From Sphingomonas sp. GC_Shp_5 (lineage in GTDB: Bacteria; Pseudomonadota; Alphaproteobacteria; Sphingomonadales; Sphingomonadaceae), in the NCBI RefSeq assembly GCF_026540855.1, contig NZ_JALNUP010000022.1:1-64000 (forward strand): a stretch of DNA of 64,000 bases. Reading direction: 5' to 3'. Positions 45,242 to 54,684 of the stretch are shown piece after piece. A program made the translations under genes and the position numbers. The stretch's first letter is position 1. Each line of letters begins with the position of its first letter. A model generated the notes under the pieces. It was not told the origin of the DNA and ran no database searches. It saw only the letters and a list, made by a program, of their open reading frames with translations.

Positions 45242-46459
45242 TTAGATCTCCCGCCCGGCCTTCCACAGCCGCAGCACGCGGCCCTGTACCGGCAGGCCGT
45301 CGAACGGCGTGTTGCCCGCTGAGGCATGGAACGCCTCGCCGACGATCTGCCACGGCGCCGCGGGATCGAACAACAGCAGGTCGGCCGGCTTGCTCGGCTC
45401 GAGCGTCCCCGCATCGAGCCCGAGCAGTTTGGCAGGATTGGCCGCGAGCAGCGCAAACAGGCGATCGAGCGTCAGCCGGCCGTCACGGACTAGCATCAGC
45501 GCGAGCGGCAGCAGCGTTTCGGCGCCGGCCATGCCGGCGGACGAATCGGCGAACGGCAGGCGCTTTTCCTCGGGGCCGCGCGGATCGTGGCCCGAGGCGA
45601 GCACATCAATCGTGCCGTCGGCGATCGCCGCTACCGCCGCCTGGCGGTCGCTCTCGGCGCGCAGGGGCGGCGACAAATGCGCGAAGGTACGGAAATCGCT
45701 CACCGCGATCTCGGAGAGGTGGAGGTGGGCGGGGGTGATGCCGCAGGTGACGCGGATGCCGCGGCGCTTGGCCGCGCGAACGAGGTCAAAACCAGCCGCG
45801 GTGGTCACTTGACGCAGGTGCAGGCGGGCGCCGGTCTGCTCGGCGAGCATCACATCGCGCGCGATCGCCAGCGCCTCGGCGATCGCGGGCGCGGAGGGCA
45901 GGCCGAGCCGGGTCGCGGTCTCGCCATCGGTCGCGACCGCGCCGGCGGTGAGCCCGCCGTCCTCGGCATGGCTGATCACCGTGATATCGAGATCGCGGGC
46001 ATAAGCGAGCACGCGCGCCATCACCCCCGAATCGGCGATCCAATGCTTGCCGGTGCCGACCGCCTTGGCGCCCGCCGAGGCGCAGACCGCCATCTCGGCC
46101 ATGTCCTTGCCCTCAAGCCCGCGGGTGGCGGCGGCGATCGGGTGGATCCACAGATCGGGCTTGCCGATCAGCGCGGCGCGCTGGACGATGCCGGGATCGT
46201 CGAGCACCGGCGAGCCATCGGGCATCAGCGCGACGCGGACGATGCCGCCGGCGCGGAACGCGGCGCGATCGATCCGGGCGACGCCGCAATCGATGATCCC
46301 CGGCGCGAGCGTCTTGCCGCCGCAGTCGATCACCTCGGCCTCCGACGGCAGGTCGATCGTTCCCGCCGCGGCGACGACGCCGTCCTTGACGAGCAGGCTG
46401 CCTGGGCGAACGCCGGCGACCGGGCAGACCAGCGTGGCGTTGACGAAGGCGCGGATCAT
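45242..46459 (-). CDS. Dihydroorotase-like protein lacking zinc ligands (PyrC', structural partner of ATCase)
   Basis: A 405-residue amidohydrolase-fold protein of the dihydroorotase family. The DxHxH metal motif that follows PGIID is DCGVAR here (both His lost: Gly59, Ala61). The HxCHxST His is Gln (LHLRQVTTA) and the final Asp motif TDHAPH reads SGHDPR. It therefore cannot bind the dinuclear zinc and should be inactive. Pseudomonas-type bacteria use such a protein as a scaffold for aspartate carbamoyltransferase. ATGA overlap with pyrB supports that. A working dihydroorotase must be encoded elsewhere. Confidence 0.87.
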   Translation of the reverse strand: MIRAFVNATLVCPVAGVRPGSLLVKDGVVAAAGTIDLPSEAEVIDCGGKTLAPGIIDCGVARIDRAAFRAGGIVRVALMPDGSPVLDDPGIVQRAALIGKPDLWIHPIAAATRGLEGKDMAEMAVCASAGAKAVGTGKHWIADSGVMARVLAYARDLDITVISHAEDGGLTAGAVATDGETATRLGLPSAPAIAEALAIARDVMLAEQTGARLHLRQVTTAAGFDLVRAAKRRGIRVTCGITPAHLHLSEIAVSDFRTFAHLSPPLRAESDRQAAVAAIADGTIDVLASGHDPRGPEEKRLPFADSSAGMAGAETLLPLALMLVRDGRLTLDRLFALLAANPAKLLGLDAGTLEPSKPADLLLFDPAAPWQIVGEAFHASAGNTPFDGLPVQGRVLRLWKAGREI

Positions 46460-47439
46460 GCCCAGCCCTCCACGCCGCGGGCTCGCCGGGTCAGCACGTC
46501 GAGGCACGCCATGCGCACCGCGACGCCCATCTCGACCTGCTCGGTGATCGCGGACTGCGGCCCGTCGGCGACGGACGAATCGATCTCGACGCCGCGATTC
46601 ATCGGTCCCGGGTGCATCACCAGCGCTTCCGGCACCCTGGCGAGCCGCTCGGGGGTCAGGCCGTAGCGCAGCCGGTATTCGCGGCTGGAGGGGATATAGC
46701 CGCCCGCCATCCGCTCGTTCTGGACGCGCAGCATCATCACCACATCGGCGCCGACCAGCGCCTCGTCGAAGTTGGTGAAGGGCGTCACCCCCATCCGCTC
46801 GATCGCGGCGGGCATCAGCGTCGAGGGCGCGCAGACGCGGACCTCGGCGGCGAGCGCGGTGAGCGCGAGGATGTTGGAGCGGGCAACGCGGCTGTGGAGC
46901 ACGTCGCCGCAGATCACCACGCGCTGGCCGGCGATGCTGCCCTTGCGGCGGCGGATGGTGAGCGCGTCGAGCAGCGCCTGGGTGGGATGCTCGTGGCGGC
47001 CGTCACCGGCGTTGAGCACCGGGCAATCGACCTTGTCCGCGATCAGCCGCACCGCACCGCTCGACATATGGCGGATCACGATGACGTCGGCGCGCATCGC
47101 GTTGAGCGTTTGCGCGGTATCGATCAGCGTCTCGCCCTTCTTCACGCTCGAGGTGGCGGCGTGCATGTTGACAACGTCGGCGCCCAGCCGCTTGCCGGCG
47201 ATCTCGAAGCTCAGCAGCGTCCGCGTCGAATTTTCGAAGAAGGCGTTGATCTGGGTGAGGCCCGCTAGCCTTTTGTCGGGTGCGGCATGGGTGCGGTTGG
47301 CGCCGATCCAGCCCTCCGCCTCGTCGAGCAAAAAGGCGATCTCATGCGGCTGGAGCCCGTCGATTCCGGTGAGGTGCCGGTGCGGGAAAACGGCGCCACC
47401 CTGGATCAGGGAAGCGGGGCGGTGGTCCGAGGCTGTCAT
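46456..47439 (-). CDS. pyrB: Aspartate carbamoyltransferase catalytic subunit
   Basis: 327 residues. It makes carbamoyl-aspartate in pyrimidine synthesis. Carbamoyl-phosphate motif [12 protein letters not shown], substrate loop Lys region [24 protein letters not shown] and C-terminal [13 protein letters not shown] are present. There is no pyrI gene; regulation is probably through the inactive PyrC' partner, as in class A ATCases. Confidence 0.95.
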   Translation of the reverse strand: MTASDHRPASLIQGGAVFPHRHLTGIDGLQPHEIAFLLDEAEGWIGANRTHAAPDKRLAGLTQINAFFENSTRTLLSFEIAGKRLGADVVNMHAATSSVKKGETLIDTAQTLNAMRADVIVIRHMSSGAVRLIADKVDCPVLNAGDGRHEHPTQALLDALTIRRRKGSIAGQRVVICGDVLHSRVARSNILALTALAAEVRVCAPSTLMPAAIERMGVTPFTNFDEALVGADVVMMLRVQNERMAGGYIPSSREYRLRYGLTPERLARVPEALVMHPGPMNRGVEIDSSVADGPQSAITEQVEMGVAVRMACLDVLTRRARGVEGWA

Positions 47440-47506
47440 TAAAGCGCTCGCCTACTGCCGGGCGGGCGGGGACGCAACTGCGCCGTGACGGGGCGGCCCA
47501 CCGTAC

Positions 47507-47534
47507 CGTCACGCCAGCGGACGCTGGGGTGACG
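47507..47534. repeat. Single REP-like hairpin
   Basis: CGTCACGCCAGCG / CGCTGGGGTGACG, 13-bp arms with one mismatch, 15 bases past the ruvX stop. Same family as 1021-1104. Confidence 0.65.
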
Positions 47535-47549
47535 AACAGGCCGGTGTCG

Positions 47550-48011
47550 CTAGGCCGCCACCAGCCCGTCGATCGCCCCTTGCAGGATGTGCGCGGCGGC
47601 GAGGTTGTCGATCCGCTCGGCGCGCTTGGCGCGGCTCATGTCCTGTTCGATCATGAACCGCTCCACCGCGACGGTGGACCAGCGCTCGTCCCACAGCAGC
47701 ATCGGCAGTTCGAGATCGAGGAGGTTGCGCGCGAAGGCGCGGGTCGACTGGCTGCGCGGGCTTTCGCTACCGTCGAGGTTGATCGGCAGGCCGATGACCA
47801 GCCCTTTGACATGCTGCGCGGTGATCAGCGCGATCAGCGCCGCCTTGTCCTTGGTGAACTTGCTGCGGCGGATCAGCTCGGCGGGGCTGGCGAAGCTCCA
47901 GCCGGCGTCGCACAGTGCGGTGCCGATCGTCTTGGAGCCGACGTCGAGCCCGATCAGGCGGCCGCCCGCGGGTAGCACCGCGCGAAAGGCGGCAAGGTCG
48001 GTGGTGATCAT
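47550..48011 (-). CDS. ruvX: Putative Holliday-junction resolvase / pre-16S rRNA nuclease (YqgF)
   Basis: A 153-residue RNase H-fold protein: [19 protein letters not shown] carries the first catalytic Asp; [21 protein letters not shown] is the conserved loop; [14 protein letters not shown] and [15 protein letters not shown] supply the remaining acidic residues. The family processes the 5' end of 16S rRNA. ATGA overlap with the DUF3089 gene. Confidence 0.93.
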   Translation of the reverse strand: MITTDLAAFRAVLPAGGRLIGLDVGSKTIGTALCDAGWSFASPAELIRRSKFTKDKAALIALITAQHVKGLVIGLPINLDGSESPRSQSTRAFARNLLDLELPMLLWDERWSTVAVERFMIEQDMSRAKRAERIDNLAAAHILQGAIDGLVAA

Positions 48012-49132
48012 CGTCTTTTCCTCGGCGCTGCGGCGGTGAACGCCGCCAGCCGGCGCCCGGCGTCGGCGCGCACGTTCGCCCAGAACAGGCTGTAATCGTA
48101 CACGTGGTAGTTGTTGCCGGGCAGCACGTAATTGCCGAGATCCGGCGCGGCGCCGATCAGCAGCAGGCCGCGGGGATCGCACCGTGCCGGCACCGTGCCC
48201 GGCCGGATCATCGCGGTGGCGAGATCGGCGGACGGGTAGAGCGTGCCGAGGTTGGCGGTAGCCGGCGCCGCCGCGCCGGCGCTGCCGGTCAACGGGTTGG
48301 TGCAGACCATCGCCGTATCCTTGCGCGGACGACCATCGAAGCCGCGGGTCTGGTTGTAGGTATCGACGATCAGCGACGGATCGGCGGGCTCGGCGAAACT
48401 CTCCCATGACAGCAGGCAGCCCGGCTGATCGGGCGCGGTGCAGGCGGGCAGGCCGAGCGCGGCGAGATCGGTCGCGGCGGATACCGGCCAGCCGACCACA
48501 TAAGCGGCGACGATCCGCCGGGCGAGCGGCGTGCCCGCGACCTTTTCGCGCAGCAGCCGGGTGAGGTGGAGCGCGCCCTGGCTGTGCCCCGCCAGGATGA
48601 TCGGGCGGGTGGGGCCGATTTCGCGCAGGAAGGCGTCGAACGCCGCCGAGACGTCGCCATAAGCAAGGTCGAGCGCGCGGTTGGCGTCGGCGACGCTGGT
48701 CAGGAATGCGCCGAACGTCGCCTGGCGGTAGCGCGGCGACCACACGTCGCCGGCGTCGTTGAACGCGCTCGCCTGGCCGCGCAGGAAGATCGCGGCGCGT
48801 GCGTTGGTCTCGGCATCGTCGAGCGCGGCGTTCCAATGGTCGCGGCCGATGTACGAGGTCGGGTGGATGAAGAACACCGCCGCCACCGGCTTGGCCGCCG
48901 GCTGGTAGCCCGGCGGCGTCCAGCGGGCGGGGTTGTTGGCGATATCCGGACGGGCGATCCACATCCTCGGGTCGTCATAGGCGGCCGCGGCGACGCCCGG
49001 CTGCGGGCGGAACGCCTCGCTCGGCACCAGCGCCATCCGCATCAGCTGCGGGCCGTAGAGCCGGTAGGCGAGGGCGCCGCCGATCACGAGCACGATCAGC
49101 AACGCGATCACGTAGAGAAAACGCCGGGCCAT
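48008..49132 (-). CDS. DUF3089 membrane-anchored hydrolase-like protein
   Basis: 374 residues with one N-terminal membrane anchor ([19 protein letters not shown]). The rest matches DUF3089: [42 protein letters not shown] and nucleophile elbow [16 protein letters not shown] of an alpha/beta-hydrolase, then [18 protein letters not shown]. The substrate is unknown; a periplasmic esterase is likely. Confidence 0.88.
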   Translation of the reverse strand: MARRFLYVIALLIVLVIGGALAYRLYGPQLMRMALVPSEAFRPQPGVAAAAYDDPRMWIARPDIANNPARWTPPGYQPAAKPVAAVFFIHPTSYIGRDHWNAALDDAETNARAAIFLRGQASAFNDAGDVWSPRYRQATFGAFLTSVADANRALDLAYGDVSAAFDAFLREIGPTRPIILAGHSQGALHLTRLLREKVAGTPLARRIVAAYVVGWPVSAATDLAALGLPACTAPDQPGCLLSWESFAEPADPSLIVDTYNQTRGFDGRPRKDTAMVCTNPLTGSAGAAAPATANLGTLYPSADLATAMIRPGTVPARCDPRGLLLIGAAPDLGNYVLPGNNYHVYDYSLFWANVRADAGRRLAAFTAAAPRKRR

Positions 49133-49212
49133 CGCCCGATCATGTGGACGAGGCCGCTGCGCGAGGCAACATGAGGTTGCGCGGCCACGAGCCGCGGTGC
49201 TAGCCGCGGGCC

Positions 49213-49500
49213 ATGTCCGTAGACACCACCACCGTGAAGAAGGTCGCCGCGCTCGCGCGCATCGCGATCACCGATGAGGACGCGGCCCATCTCGTGCCCG
49301 AGCTCAATGGCATCCTCGACTGGATCGAGCAATTGGGCGAGGTCGACACCAGCGGCGTCGAGCCGATGACCGCCGTCATCCCCAACCATCTGCGCCTGCG
49401 CGACGACGTCGTCACCGACGGCGGCATCCGCGATGCGCTGATGATCAACGCCCCCCAGGCAGAGCACGGCTTCTTCACCGTGCCCAAGGTGATCGAATAA
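49213..49500 (+). CDS. gatC: Asp-tRNA(Asn)/Glu-tRNA(Gln) amidotransferase subunit C
   Basis: A 95-residue Gat[46 protein letters not shown], the linker that stabilises GatA on GatB. The stop TAA shares its last base with the gatA ATG. Confidence 0.95.
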   Translation: MSVDTTTVKKVAALARIAITDEDAAHLVPELNGILDWIEQLGEVDTSGVEPMTAVIPNHLRLRDDVVTDGGIRDALMINAPQAEHGFFTVPKVIE

Positions 49501-50984
49501 TGAACCAGCTGACCGATCTGGGCATCGCCGCGATCCGCGACGGCGTACGCCTCGGCAAATTCTCCGCTGTCGAGGTCGCCGACGCGTTCGTTGTCAAGGT
49601 CGCCCAGGCCAAGCCGCTCAACGCCTTCCTCGTCGAAACCCCCGAGCATGCGCTCGCTGCCGCCCGCGCCGCCGACACGGCACGCGCGGCGGGCGAGACG
49701 CTCAAGCCGCTCGCCGGCGTGCCGATCGGGATGAAGGACCTGTTCTGCACCAAGGACGTCGCCACCACCGCGGCGAGCCACATGCTCGAAGGCTTCACCC
49801 CGCCGTACGAATCAACGGTGTCGCAGAATCTGTGGGATGCGGGCGCCGGCATGCTCGGCAAGCTCAACATGGACCAGTTCGCGATGGGCTCGTCGAACGA
49901 GACATCCGCGTTCGGTAATGTCATCTCGCCATGGCGCCGCGCCGACGGCAGCAATGCCCCGCTCGCGCCGGGCGGCTCGTCGGGGGGGAGCTCGTCGGCG
50001 GTCGCGGCACGGCTGTGTCCGGGCGCGACCGGTACCGATACCGGCGGCTCGATCCGCCAGCCCGCCGCGTTCACCGGGATCAGCGGCATCAAGCCGACCT
50101 ACGGCCGCTGCTCGCGCTGGGGCACGATCGCCTTCGCCTCGAGCCTCGACCAGGCCGGGCCGATGGCGCGCGACGTGCGCGACTGCGCGATCATGCTCGA
50201 GGCGATGGCCGGGTTCGACGCCAAGGATGCGACCTCGCTGCAGCTCGACGTGCCGCAGTGGGAGCGTGGCCTGTCGGGCAGCATGGCCGGCAAGCGCGTC
50301 GGCATTCCCAAGGAATATCGCGTCGACGGCATGCCCGAGGAGATCGAGGCGCTGTGGCAGGCCGGGATCGACTGGCTCAAGGATGCCGGCGCCGAGATCG
50401 TCGAGGTGTCGCTGCCGCACACCAAATATGCGCTGCCGGCCTATTACATCATCGCGCCGGCCGAGGCCTCGTCCAACCTCGCGCGCTATGACGGCGTGCG
50501 TTACGGCCTGCGCGACCTCCCCGATGGCGCCGGGCTGCAGGACATGTATGCCGCAACCCGCGCCGACGGCTTCGGGCCTGAGGTCAAGCGCCGGATCATG
50601 ATCGGCACCTATGTGCTCTCGGCGGGCTTCTACGACGCCTATTACACCCAGGCGCAAAAGGTGCGGACGCTGATCGCACGCGACTTCGACAATGCCTGGG
50701 CAAGCTGCGACCTGCTGCTCACCCCGACCGCACCGTCGGCGGCGTTCGCGCTCGGCGAGAAATCGGCCGATCCGCTGGCGATGTACCTCAACGACGTGTT
50801 CACCGTGCCGAGCTCGCTCGCCGGGCTGCCGGCGATGAGCGTGCCGGGCGGGCTCGACAAGGCGGGACTGCCGCTCGGGCTGCAGATCATCGGCAAGGCG
50901 CGCGACGAGCAGGGCGTGCTGAACGCCGGCCTCGCGATCGAGGAACGCGCCGGCTTCACCGCACGGCCGCAGGCGTGGTGGTAG
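49500..50984 (+). CDS. gatA: Asp-tRNA(Asn)/Glu-tRNA(Gln) amidotransferase subunit A
   Basis: A 494-residue amidase-signature glutaminase that supplies ammonia to GatB. The Ser-cisSer-Lys triad lies in [12 protein letters not shown] and [32 protein letters not shown]. The operon does not continue directly to gatB: a toxin-antitoxin pair is placed between. Confidence 0.96.
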   Translation: MNQLTDLGIAAIRDGVRLGKFSAVEVADAFVVKVAQAKPLNAFLVETPEHALAAARAADTARAAGETLKPLAGVPIGMKDLFCTKDVATTAASHMLEGFTPPYESTVSQNLWDAGAGMLGKLNMDQFAMGSSNETSAFGNVISPWRRADGSNAPLAPGGSSGGSSSAVAARLCPGATGTDTGGSIRQPAAFTGISGIKPTYGRCSRWGTIAFASSLDQAGPMARDVRDCAIMLEAMAGFDAKDATSLQLDVPQWERGLSGSMAGKRVGIPKEYRVDGMPEEIEALWQAGIDWLKDAGAEIVEVSLPHTKYALPAYYIIAPAEASSNLARYDGVRYGLRDLPDGAGLQDMYAATRADGFGPEVKRRIMIGTYVLSAGFYDAYYTQAQKVRTLIARDFDNAWASCDLLLTPTAPSAAFALGEKSADPLAMYLNDVFTVPSSLAGLPAMSVPGGLDKAGLPLGLQIIGKARDEQGVLNAGLAIEERAGFTARPQAWW

Positions 50985-51000
50985 ACGACGCTTCTGTAAG

Positions 51001-51020
51001 GTGTTACCGTTAGGTAACAC
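51001..51020. promoter_or_regulatory. Palindromic operator of the toxin-antitoxin pair
   Basis: GTGTTACCGTTAGGTAACAC: perfect 8-bp arms around GTTA, 12 bases before the antitoxin ATG and 16 past the gatA stop. Its placement fits autorepression by the AbrB-type antitoxin. Confidence 0.65.
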
Positions 51021-51032
51021 GGGAGATTGCAG

Positions 51033-51335
51033 ATGAACGTGCATTCGCCGATCACCGATGCTGCCGATGGCAACATGACCAGCAAGGGGCAGGTGCTCAT
51101 CCCCAAGACCTTGCGCGACCGTGCCGGTCTGGTGCCGGGCGGCGAGATTACCGTGGGTCTTAACGCTTGCGGTGAGGTCGTCGTGCTGCCGCGCGCGGCT
51201 GCCGAAACGCCTGAGCAGCGGCGGGAGCGGATTCGCGCCGCGATTGAGTCCGTGGCTGGCACGCTGGACACCGGCTTTGCCACAACGGACGACTATATGG
51301 ACGCCATCCGTCCATGGCGGAAGGAGGATTGGTGA
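51033..51335 (+). CDS. AbrB/MazE-type antitoxin
   Basis: A 100-residue protein. Residues 15-55 are a SpoVT/AbrB swapped-hairpin DNA-binding domain (MTSKGQVLIPKTLRDRAGLVPGGEITVGLNACGEVVVLPR). The rest is a charged helical tail ending [10 protein letters not shown], the probable toxin-neutralising segment. GGGAG supports Met 51033. GTGA overlap with the toxin. Confidence 0.9.
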   Translation: MNVHSPITDAADGNMTSKGQVLIPKTLRDRAGLVPGGEITVGLNACGEVVVLPRAAAETPEQRRERIRAAIESVAGTLDTGFATTDDYMDAIRPWRKEDW

Positions 51336-51748
51336 CCTTCGTCGACACGAACGTCGTCGTCGATATCCTGCGCCGTGATCCGCACTGGTTTGGCTGGTCA
51401 TTCGATCGGCTCGCCCTAGCGACAGAGGCTGGCGCGGTCATGATCAGTGCCGTGGTCGTTGCCGAATTGAGCTGGACGTTTGACATGCTCGATGATCTCA
51501 CCGGCAAACTCAATCGGATGAGCATGAGCACCCAATCGCTGACCGCCAGCGCGGCATTCGTCGCCGGCAAGCGTTTTCAGTCCTTTCGGCGCACCAGGCG
51601 CGACGAGGACCATCCGCGTGTCCTGCCCGATTTCCTGATCGGCGCGCAGGCGCTGGTCGACAATGCCGCGCTACTGACCCGAGACCCGCGGCTCTATCTT
51701 CGCTACTTCCCCGACCTAACTCTTATCACACCCGAGACCCAGCCATGA
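51332..51748 (+). CDS. PIN-domain toxin (VapC-like RNase)
   Basis: A 138-residue PIN ribonuclease with a GTG start. Acidic residues are in [30 protein letters not shown] and [14 protein letters not shown], the standard VapC set. Toxins of this type cut tRNA or rRNA. The stop overlaps the gatB start (ATGA), so gatB translation is coupled to the toxin. Confidence 0.9.
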   Translation: MTFVDTNVVVDILRRDPHWFGWSFDRLALATEAGAVMISAVVVAELSWTFDMLDDLTGKLNRMSMSTQSLTASAAFVAGKRFQSFRRTRRDEDHPRVLPDFLIGAQALVDNAALLTRDPRLYLRYFPDLTLITPETQP

Positions 51749-53217
51749 CCGAGACAAGCTATCGCATCCAGGGCGCCACCGGTGAATGGGAGGTCGTGAT
51801 CGGCCTCGAGGTCCACGCCCAGGTCACCTCCAACGCCAAATTGTTCTCCGGCGCAGCGACCGAGTTCGGCGCCGAGCCCAACACCCAGGTCAGCCTCGTC
51901 GATGCGGCGATGCCCGGCATGCTGCCGGTGCCCAACGGCGAGTGCATCCGCCAGGCGGTGCGCACCGGCATGGCGATCGACGCCAAGATCAACAAATGGT
52001 CGCGGTTCGATCGCAAGAACTATTTCTACGCCGATCTGCCGCAGGGCTATCAGATCAGCCAGCTCTACCATCCGCTGGTGGGCGAGGGCGCGATCGAGAT
52101 CAGCCCCGACGACAAGAATCCCGATGCCACCAAGGTGATCGGTGTCGAGCGCATCCATGTCGAGCAGGACGCGGGCAAGCTGATGCACGATCAGCATCCG
52201 ACCCGTTCCTATGTCGATCTCAACCGCTCGGGCGTGGCGCTGATGGAGATCGTCAGCCGCCCGGACATGGCCTCGCCCGCCGAGGCGGGCGCGTATCTGC
52301 GCAAGCTCCGCGCGATCCTGCGCTACGTCGGCAGCTGCGACGGCAACATGGAAGAAGGCTCGATGCGCGCCGACGTCAACGTCTCCGTGCGCAAGGCGGG
52401 CGAGGAACTCGGCACGCGGACCGAGACCAAGAACGTCAATTCGGTGCGCTTCGTGATGGCGGCGATCGATTATGAGGCCAACCGCCAGGTCGAGGTGATC
52501 GAGGCCGGCGGCAAGATCGTCCAGGAAACGCGCCTGTTCAACGTCGAGAGCGGCACCACCCGCTCGATGCGCTCGAAGGAAGACGCGCACGACTATCGCT
52601 ATTTCCCCGATCCCGATCTGCTGCCGCTGGTGCTCGAGGATGATTTCCTCGAGGCCTGCCGCGCATCGCTGCCCGAGCTGCCCGATGCCAAGCGCAAGCG
52701 CTACGAGGGCCTCGGCATCTCGCCCTATCAGGCCGAGGTGTTGACCGCCGAGGTGGAGGCGGCGCGCTGGTTCGACACGCTGCTCGATGCCGGCGCCAAG
52801 CCGGTCGCGGCGGCGAACTGGACGACGTCGGAGCTGTTCGGCGCGCTCAACCGCACCGGGCGCGACATCGCCAACTCGCCGGTAACGCCCGAACAGGCAG
52901 CCGAGCTGCTCGCACTGGTCGCCGACGGCACGCTGTCGGGCAGCCTCGCCAAGCAGGTGTTCGAGGTGATGCTCAAGACCGGCGATGCGCCGGGCAAGAT
53001 CGTCGAGGATCGCGGTCTCAAGCAGACCAGCGACACCGGCGCGATCGAGGCGGTGATCGCCGAGGTGATGGCCAAGAGCCCGAACCAGCTCGAGCAGTAT
53101 CGCGGCGGCAAGGAGGCGTTGTTCGGCTTCTTCGTCGGCCAGACGATGAAGGCGATGGGCGGCAAGGCCAATCCCGCGGTGGTCAACGAGCTGCTCAAGA
53201 AGGCGCTGGCTGGGTAA
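51745..53217 (+). CDS. gatB: Asp-tRNA(Asn)/Glu-tRNA(Gln) amidotransferase subunit B
   Basis: A 490-residue GatB that activates the mischarged aminoacyl-tRNA carboxylate: [23 protein letters not shown], zinc-free cradle region [28 protein letters not shown] [28 protein letters not shown] and a C-terminal GatB/Yqey domain (about 340-490). Confidence 0.96.
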   Translation: MTETSYRIQGATGEWEVVIGLEVHAQVTSNAKLFSGAATEFGAEPNTQVSLVDAAMPGMLPVPNGECIRQAVRTGMAIDAKINKWSRFDRKNYFYADLPQGYQISQLYHPLVGEGAIEISPDDKNPDATKVIGVERIHVEQDAGKLMHDQHPTRSYVDLNRSGVALMEIVSRPDMASPAEAGAYLRKLRAILRYVGSCDGNMEEGSMRADVNVSVRKAGEELGTRTETKNVNSVRFVMAAIDYEANRQVEVIEAGGKIVQETRLFNVESGTTRSMRSKEDAHDYRYFPDPDLLPLVLEDDFLEACRASLPELPDAKRKRYEGLGISPYQAEVLTAEVEAARWFDTLLDAGAKPVAAANWTTSELFGALNRTGRDIANSPVTPEQAAELLALVADGTLSGSLAKQVFEVMLKTGDAPGKIVEDRGLKQTSDTGAIEAVIAEVMAKSPNQLEQYRGGKEALFGFFVGQTMKAMGGKANPAVVNELLKKALAG

Positions 53218-53308
53218 CGATCAAGCCGGTGACCGCGGCGGTTGCCAGCTGGTGCGTGATCGGTGCGGGCTACCCTTGGTCGCCTGCATGACGGATGGGA
53301 GAAGGCGG

Positions 53309-53920
53309 ATGATGACCCAGCTTGTTCGAACCCTCGTAGCGGCGCTGGCGCTGAGTGGGACATCCGTCGCCGCGCAGCAGGCGGCCGCCCCGCTGCCGCG
53401 CGTCGCGCTCGACACCACCGCCGGGCGCATCGTGATCGAGGCCGATACGCTGCACGCGCCGATCACCGCGGGCAATTTCCTCAAATATGTCGACGGCAAG
53501 CGGCTCGATGGCGTCACCTTCTACCGCACGGTGAAGGTGCAGGACCGGTTCGGCTTCGTCCAGTTCGGCACCAACGGCGATCCCAAGCGGGTGCTGCCGC
53601 CGATCAAGCACGAGCCGACGACGCTGACCGGCCTGCATCATACCGAGGGCACGATCTCGGTGGCGCGGTTCGAGCCCGGCAGCGCGCGCGGCGATTTCAC
53701 GATCAGCGTCGGCGACCAGAGCGCCGCGCTCGATGCCGATCCGAGCAAGCCGGGCGACAACCTCGGCTATGCGGCGTTCGGCCATGTGGTGGAGGGGATG
53801 GATCATATCGTCGCCATCCTCGACGGCCCGGTGTCGCCGACCGCGACGGTGCGCGGCTCGTTCAAGGGCGAGGTGCCCGAGACGGCGGTGAAAGTGCTGT
53901 CGGCGCGGCGGCTGCCGTAG
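53309..53920 (+). CDS. Periplasmic cyclophilin-type peptidyl-prolyl isomerase
   Basis: About 203 residues. Signal peptide ending SVAAQQ. Cyclophilin core: GRIVIEADTLHAPITAGNFLKYVDGKRLDGVTFYRTVKVQDRFGFVQFG, then LHHTEGTISVARFEPGSARGDFTISVGD and LGYAAFGHVVEGMDHIVAIL. The catalytic Arg (FYR) is kept, but the Gln/Met loop diverges from PpiA. The start at 53309 or 53312 follows GGGAGAAGG. Confidence 0.88.
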   Translation: MMTQLVRTLVAALALSGTSVAAQQAAAPLPRVALDTTAGRIVIEADTLHAPITAGNFLKYVDGKRLDGVTFYRTVKVQDRFGFVQFGTNGDPKRVLPPIKHEPTTLTGLHHTEGTISVARFEPGSARGDFTISVGDQSAALDADPSKPGDNLGYAAFGHVVEGMDHIVAILDGPVSPTATVRGSFKGEVPETAVKVLSARRLP

Positions 53921-53975
53921 CTCCAGGCGCGATCGACCTACGAGGGGCGCCACGCCGGGCGCATCGGCCAAGACG

Positions 53976-53996
53976 GGGGCGGCCGTACACCGCCCC
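53976..53996. terminator. Hairpin between convergent genes
   Basis: GGGGCGG / CCGCCCC with a 7-base loop between the cyclophilin stop and the disordered protein stop. No T-run. Confidence 0.45.
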
Positions 53997-54005
53997 GCGT
54001 CGCGG

Positions 54006-54257
54006 TTACTGCGCGTCGAGGTCCTGGTTCTTGACCACGCCGCCGCTGCCAGCGGTGCCGTCATATTCGCCGGTGTCGGTCATCCCCGACGGCTCGGGGC
54101 CGCCTTCGCCGCGGGCGACGGCATCGGCACGCGCCTCGACGATCTGCTCGATGTCGCTACGCGGATCGGCGCGCTCGGCGGCGGGGCTATCCGGGTTGCT
54201 CTGGGGCGCCTCGTCGGGGAGGCTGTCGGGATGGGGGTCTGAAGCGCTCATGGTCAT
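54006..54257 (-). CDS. Small acidic disordered protein
   Basis: 83 residues, or 81 from the second Met at 54251. It is rich in Asp, Glu, Pro, Ser and Gly (ASDPHPDSLPDEAPQSNPD; SDIEQIVEARADAVARGEGG; GEYDGTAGSGGVVKNQ) with one short likely helix around IEQIVEARADAVA. It has no membrane segment or cysteine. It lies 14 bp after another disordered small protein gene. No function is assigned. Confidence 0.6.
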   Translation of the reverse strand: MTMSASDPHPDSLPDEAPQSNPDSPAAERADPRSDIEQIVEARADAVARGEGGPEPSGMTDTGEYDGTAGSGGVVKNQDLDAQ

Positions 54258-54271
54258 CCTTAAACTTGGCC

Positions 54272-54430
54272 TTAGATTTCGGCGGGCTGCGCGGTGCCCG
54301 GATCGCCGGGGAAGGTGCCGGGCGAGGGCTGGTCGAAGTCGGGGGCCGGCGGGTTGAGCTCGGGCGGCGGCGCCTCGGGCTGTACGGGCTGGCTCGGGGC
54401 CGGGGTCTCCGGTGGCGGCTGGGTAGCCAT
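54272..54430 (-). CDS. Proline-rich disordered small protein (52 residues)
   Basis: Begins MATQPPPETPAPSQPVQPEA and continues Pro/Glu/Asp-rich to DPGTAQPAEI. GAAGGAGAAG six bases before the ATG is a strong ribosome-binding site, which is why I take it as real. About one third of residues are Pro. It is the first gene of a two-gene unit with the acidic protein. Confidence 0.6.
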   Translation of the reverse strand: MATQPPPETPAPSQPVQPEAPPPELNPPAPDFDQPSPGTFPGDPGTAQPAEI

Positions 54431-54537
54431 GGCGTCTTCTCCTTCGCCCTATCAACGTTCTGGATCGGCGGCGGTTGCCTCGCCGCTTGCTCCCGCGCTA
54501 CACGCTGGTATAGACGCGCGCCGAACGGCGGTCCTGT

Positions 54538-54622
54538 GCGGGCGTGGCGGAATTGGTAGACGCAGCAGGTTTAGGTCCTGCCATCGCAAGATGTGGGGGT
54601 TCGAGTCCCTTCGCCCGCACCA
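54538..54622 (+). tRNA. tRNA-Leu (anticodon TAG)
   Basis: An 85-nt class II tRNA with encoded CCA. The acceptor GCGGGCG pairs with CGCCCGC. The anticodon loop TTTAGGT gives TAG for CUA. There is a long variable arm, and the T-arm contains GGTTCGAGTCC. Confidence 0.97.
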
Positions 54623-54684
54623 GTCCCGCTGCCGCCAGCGGGACGGCTAGCCCAAAACGATTTTCTCAAGATTGAAGGCCGAAC

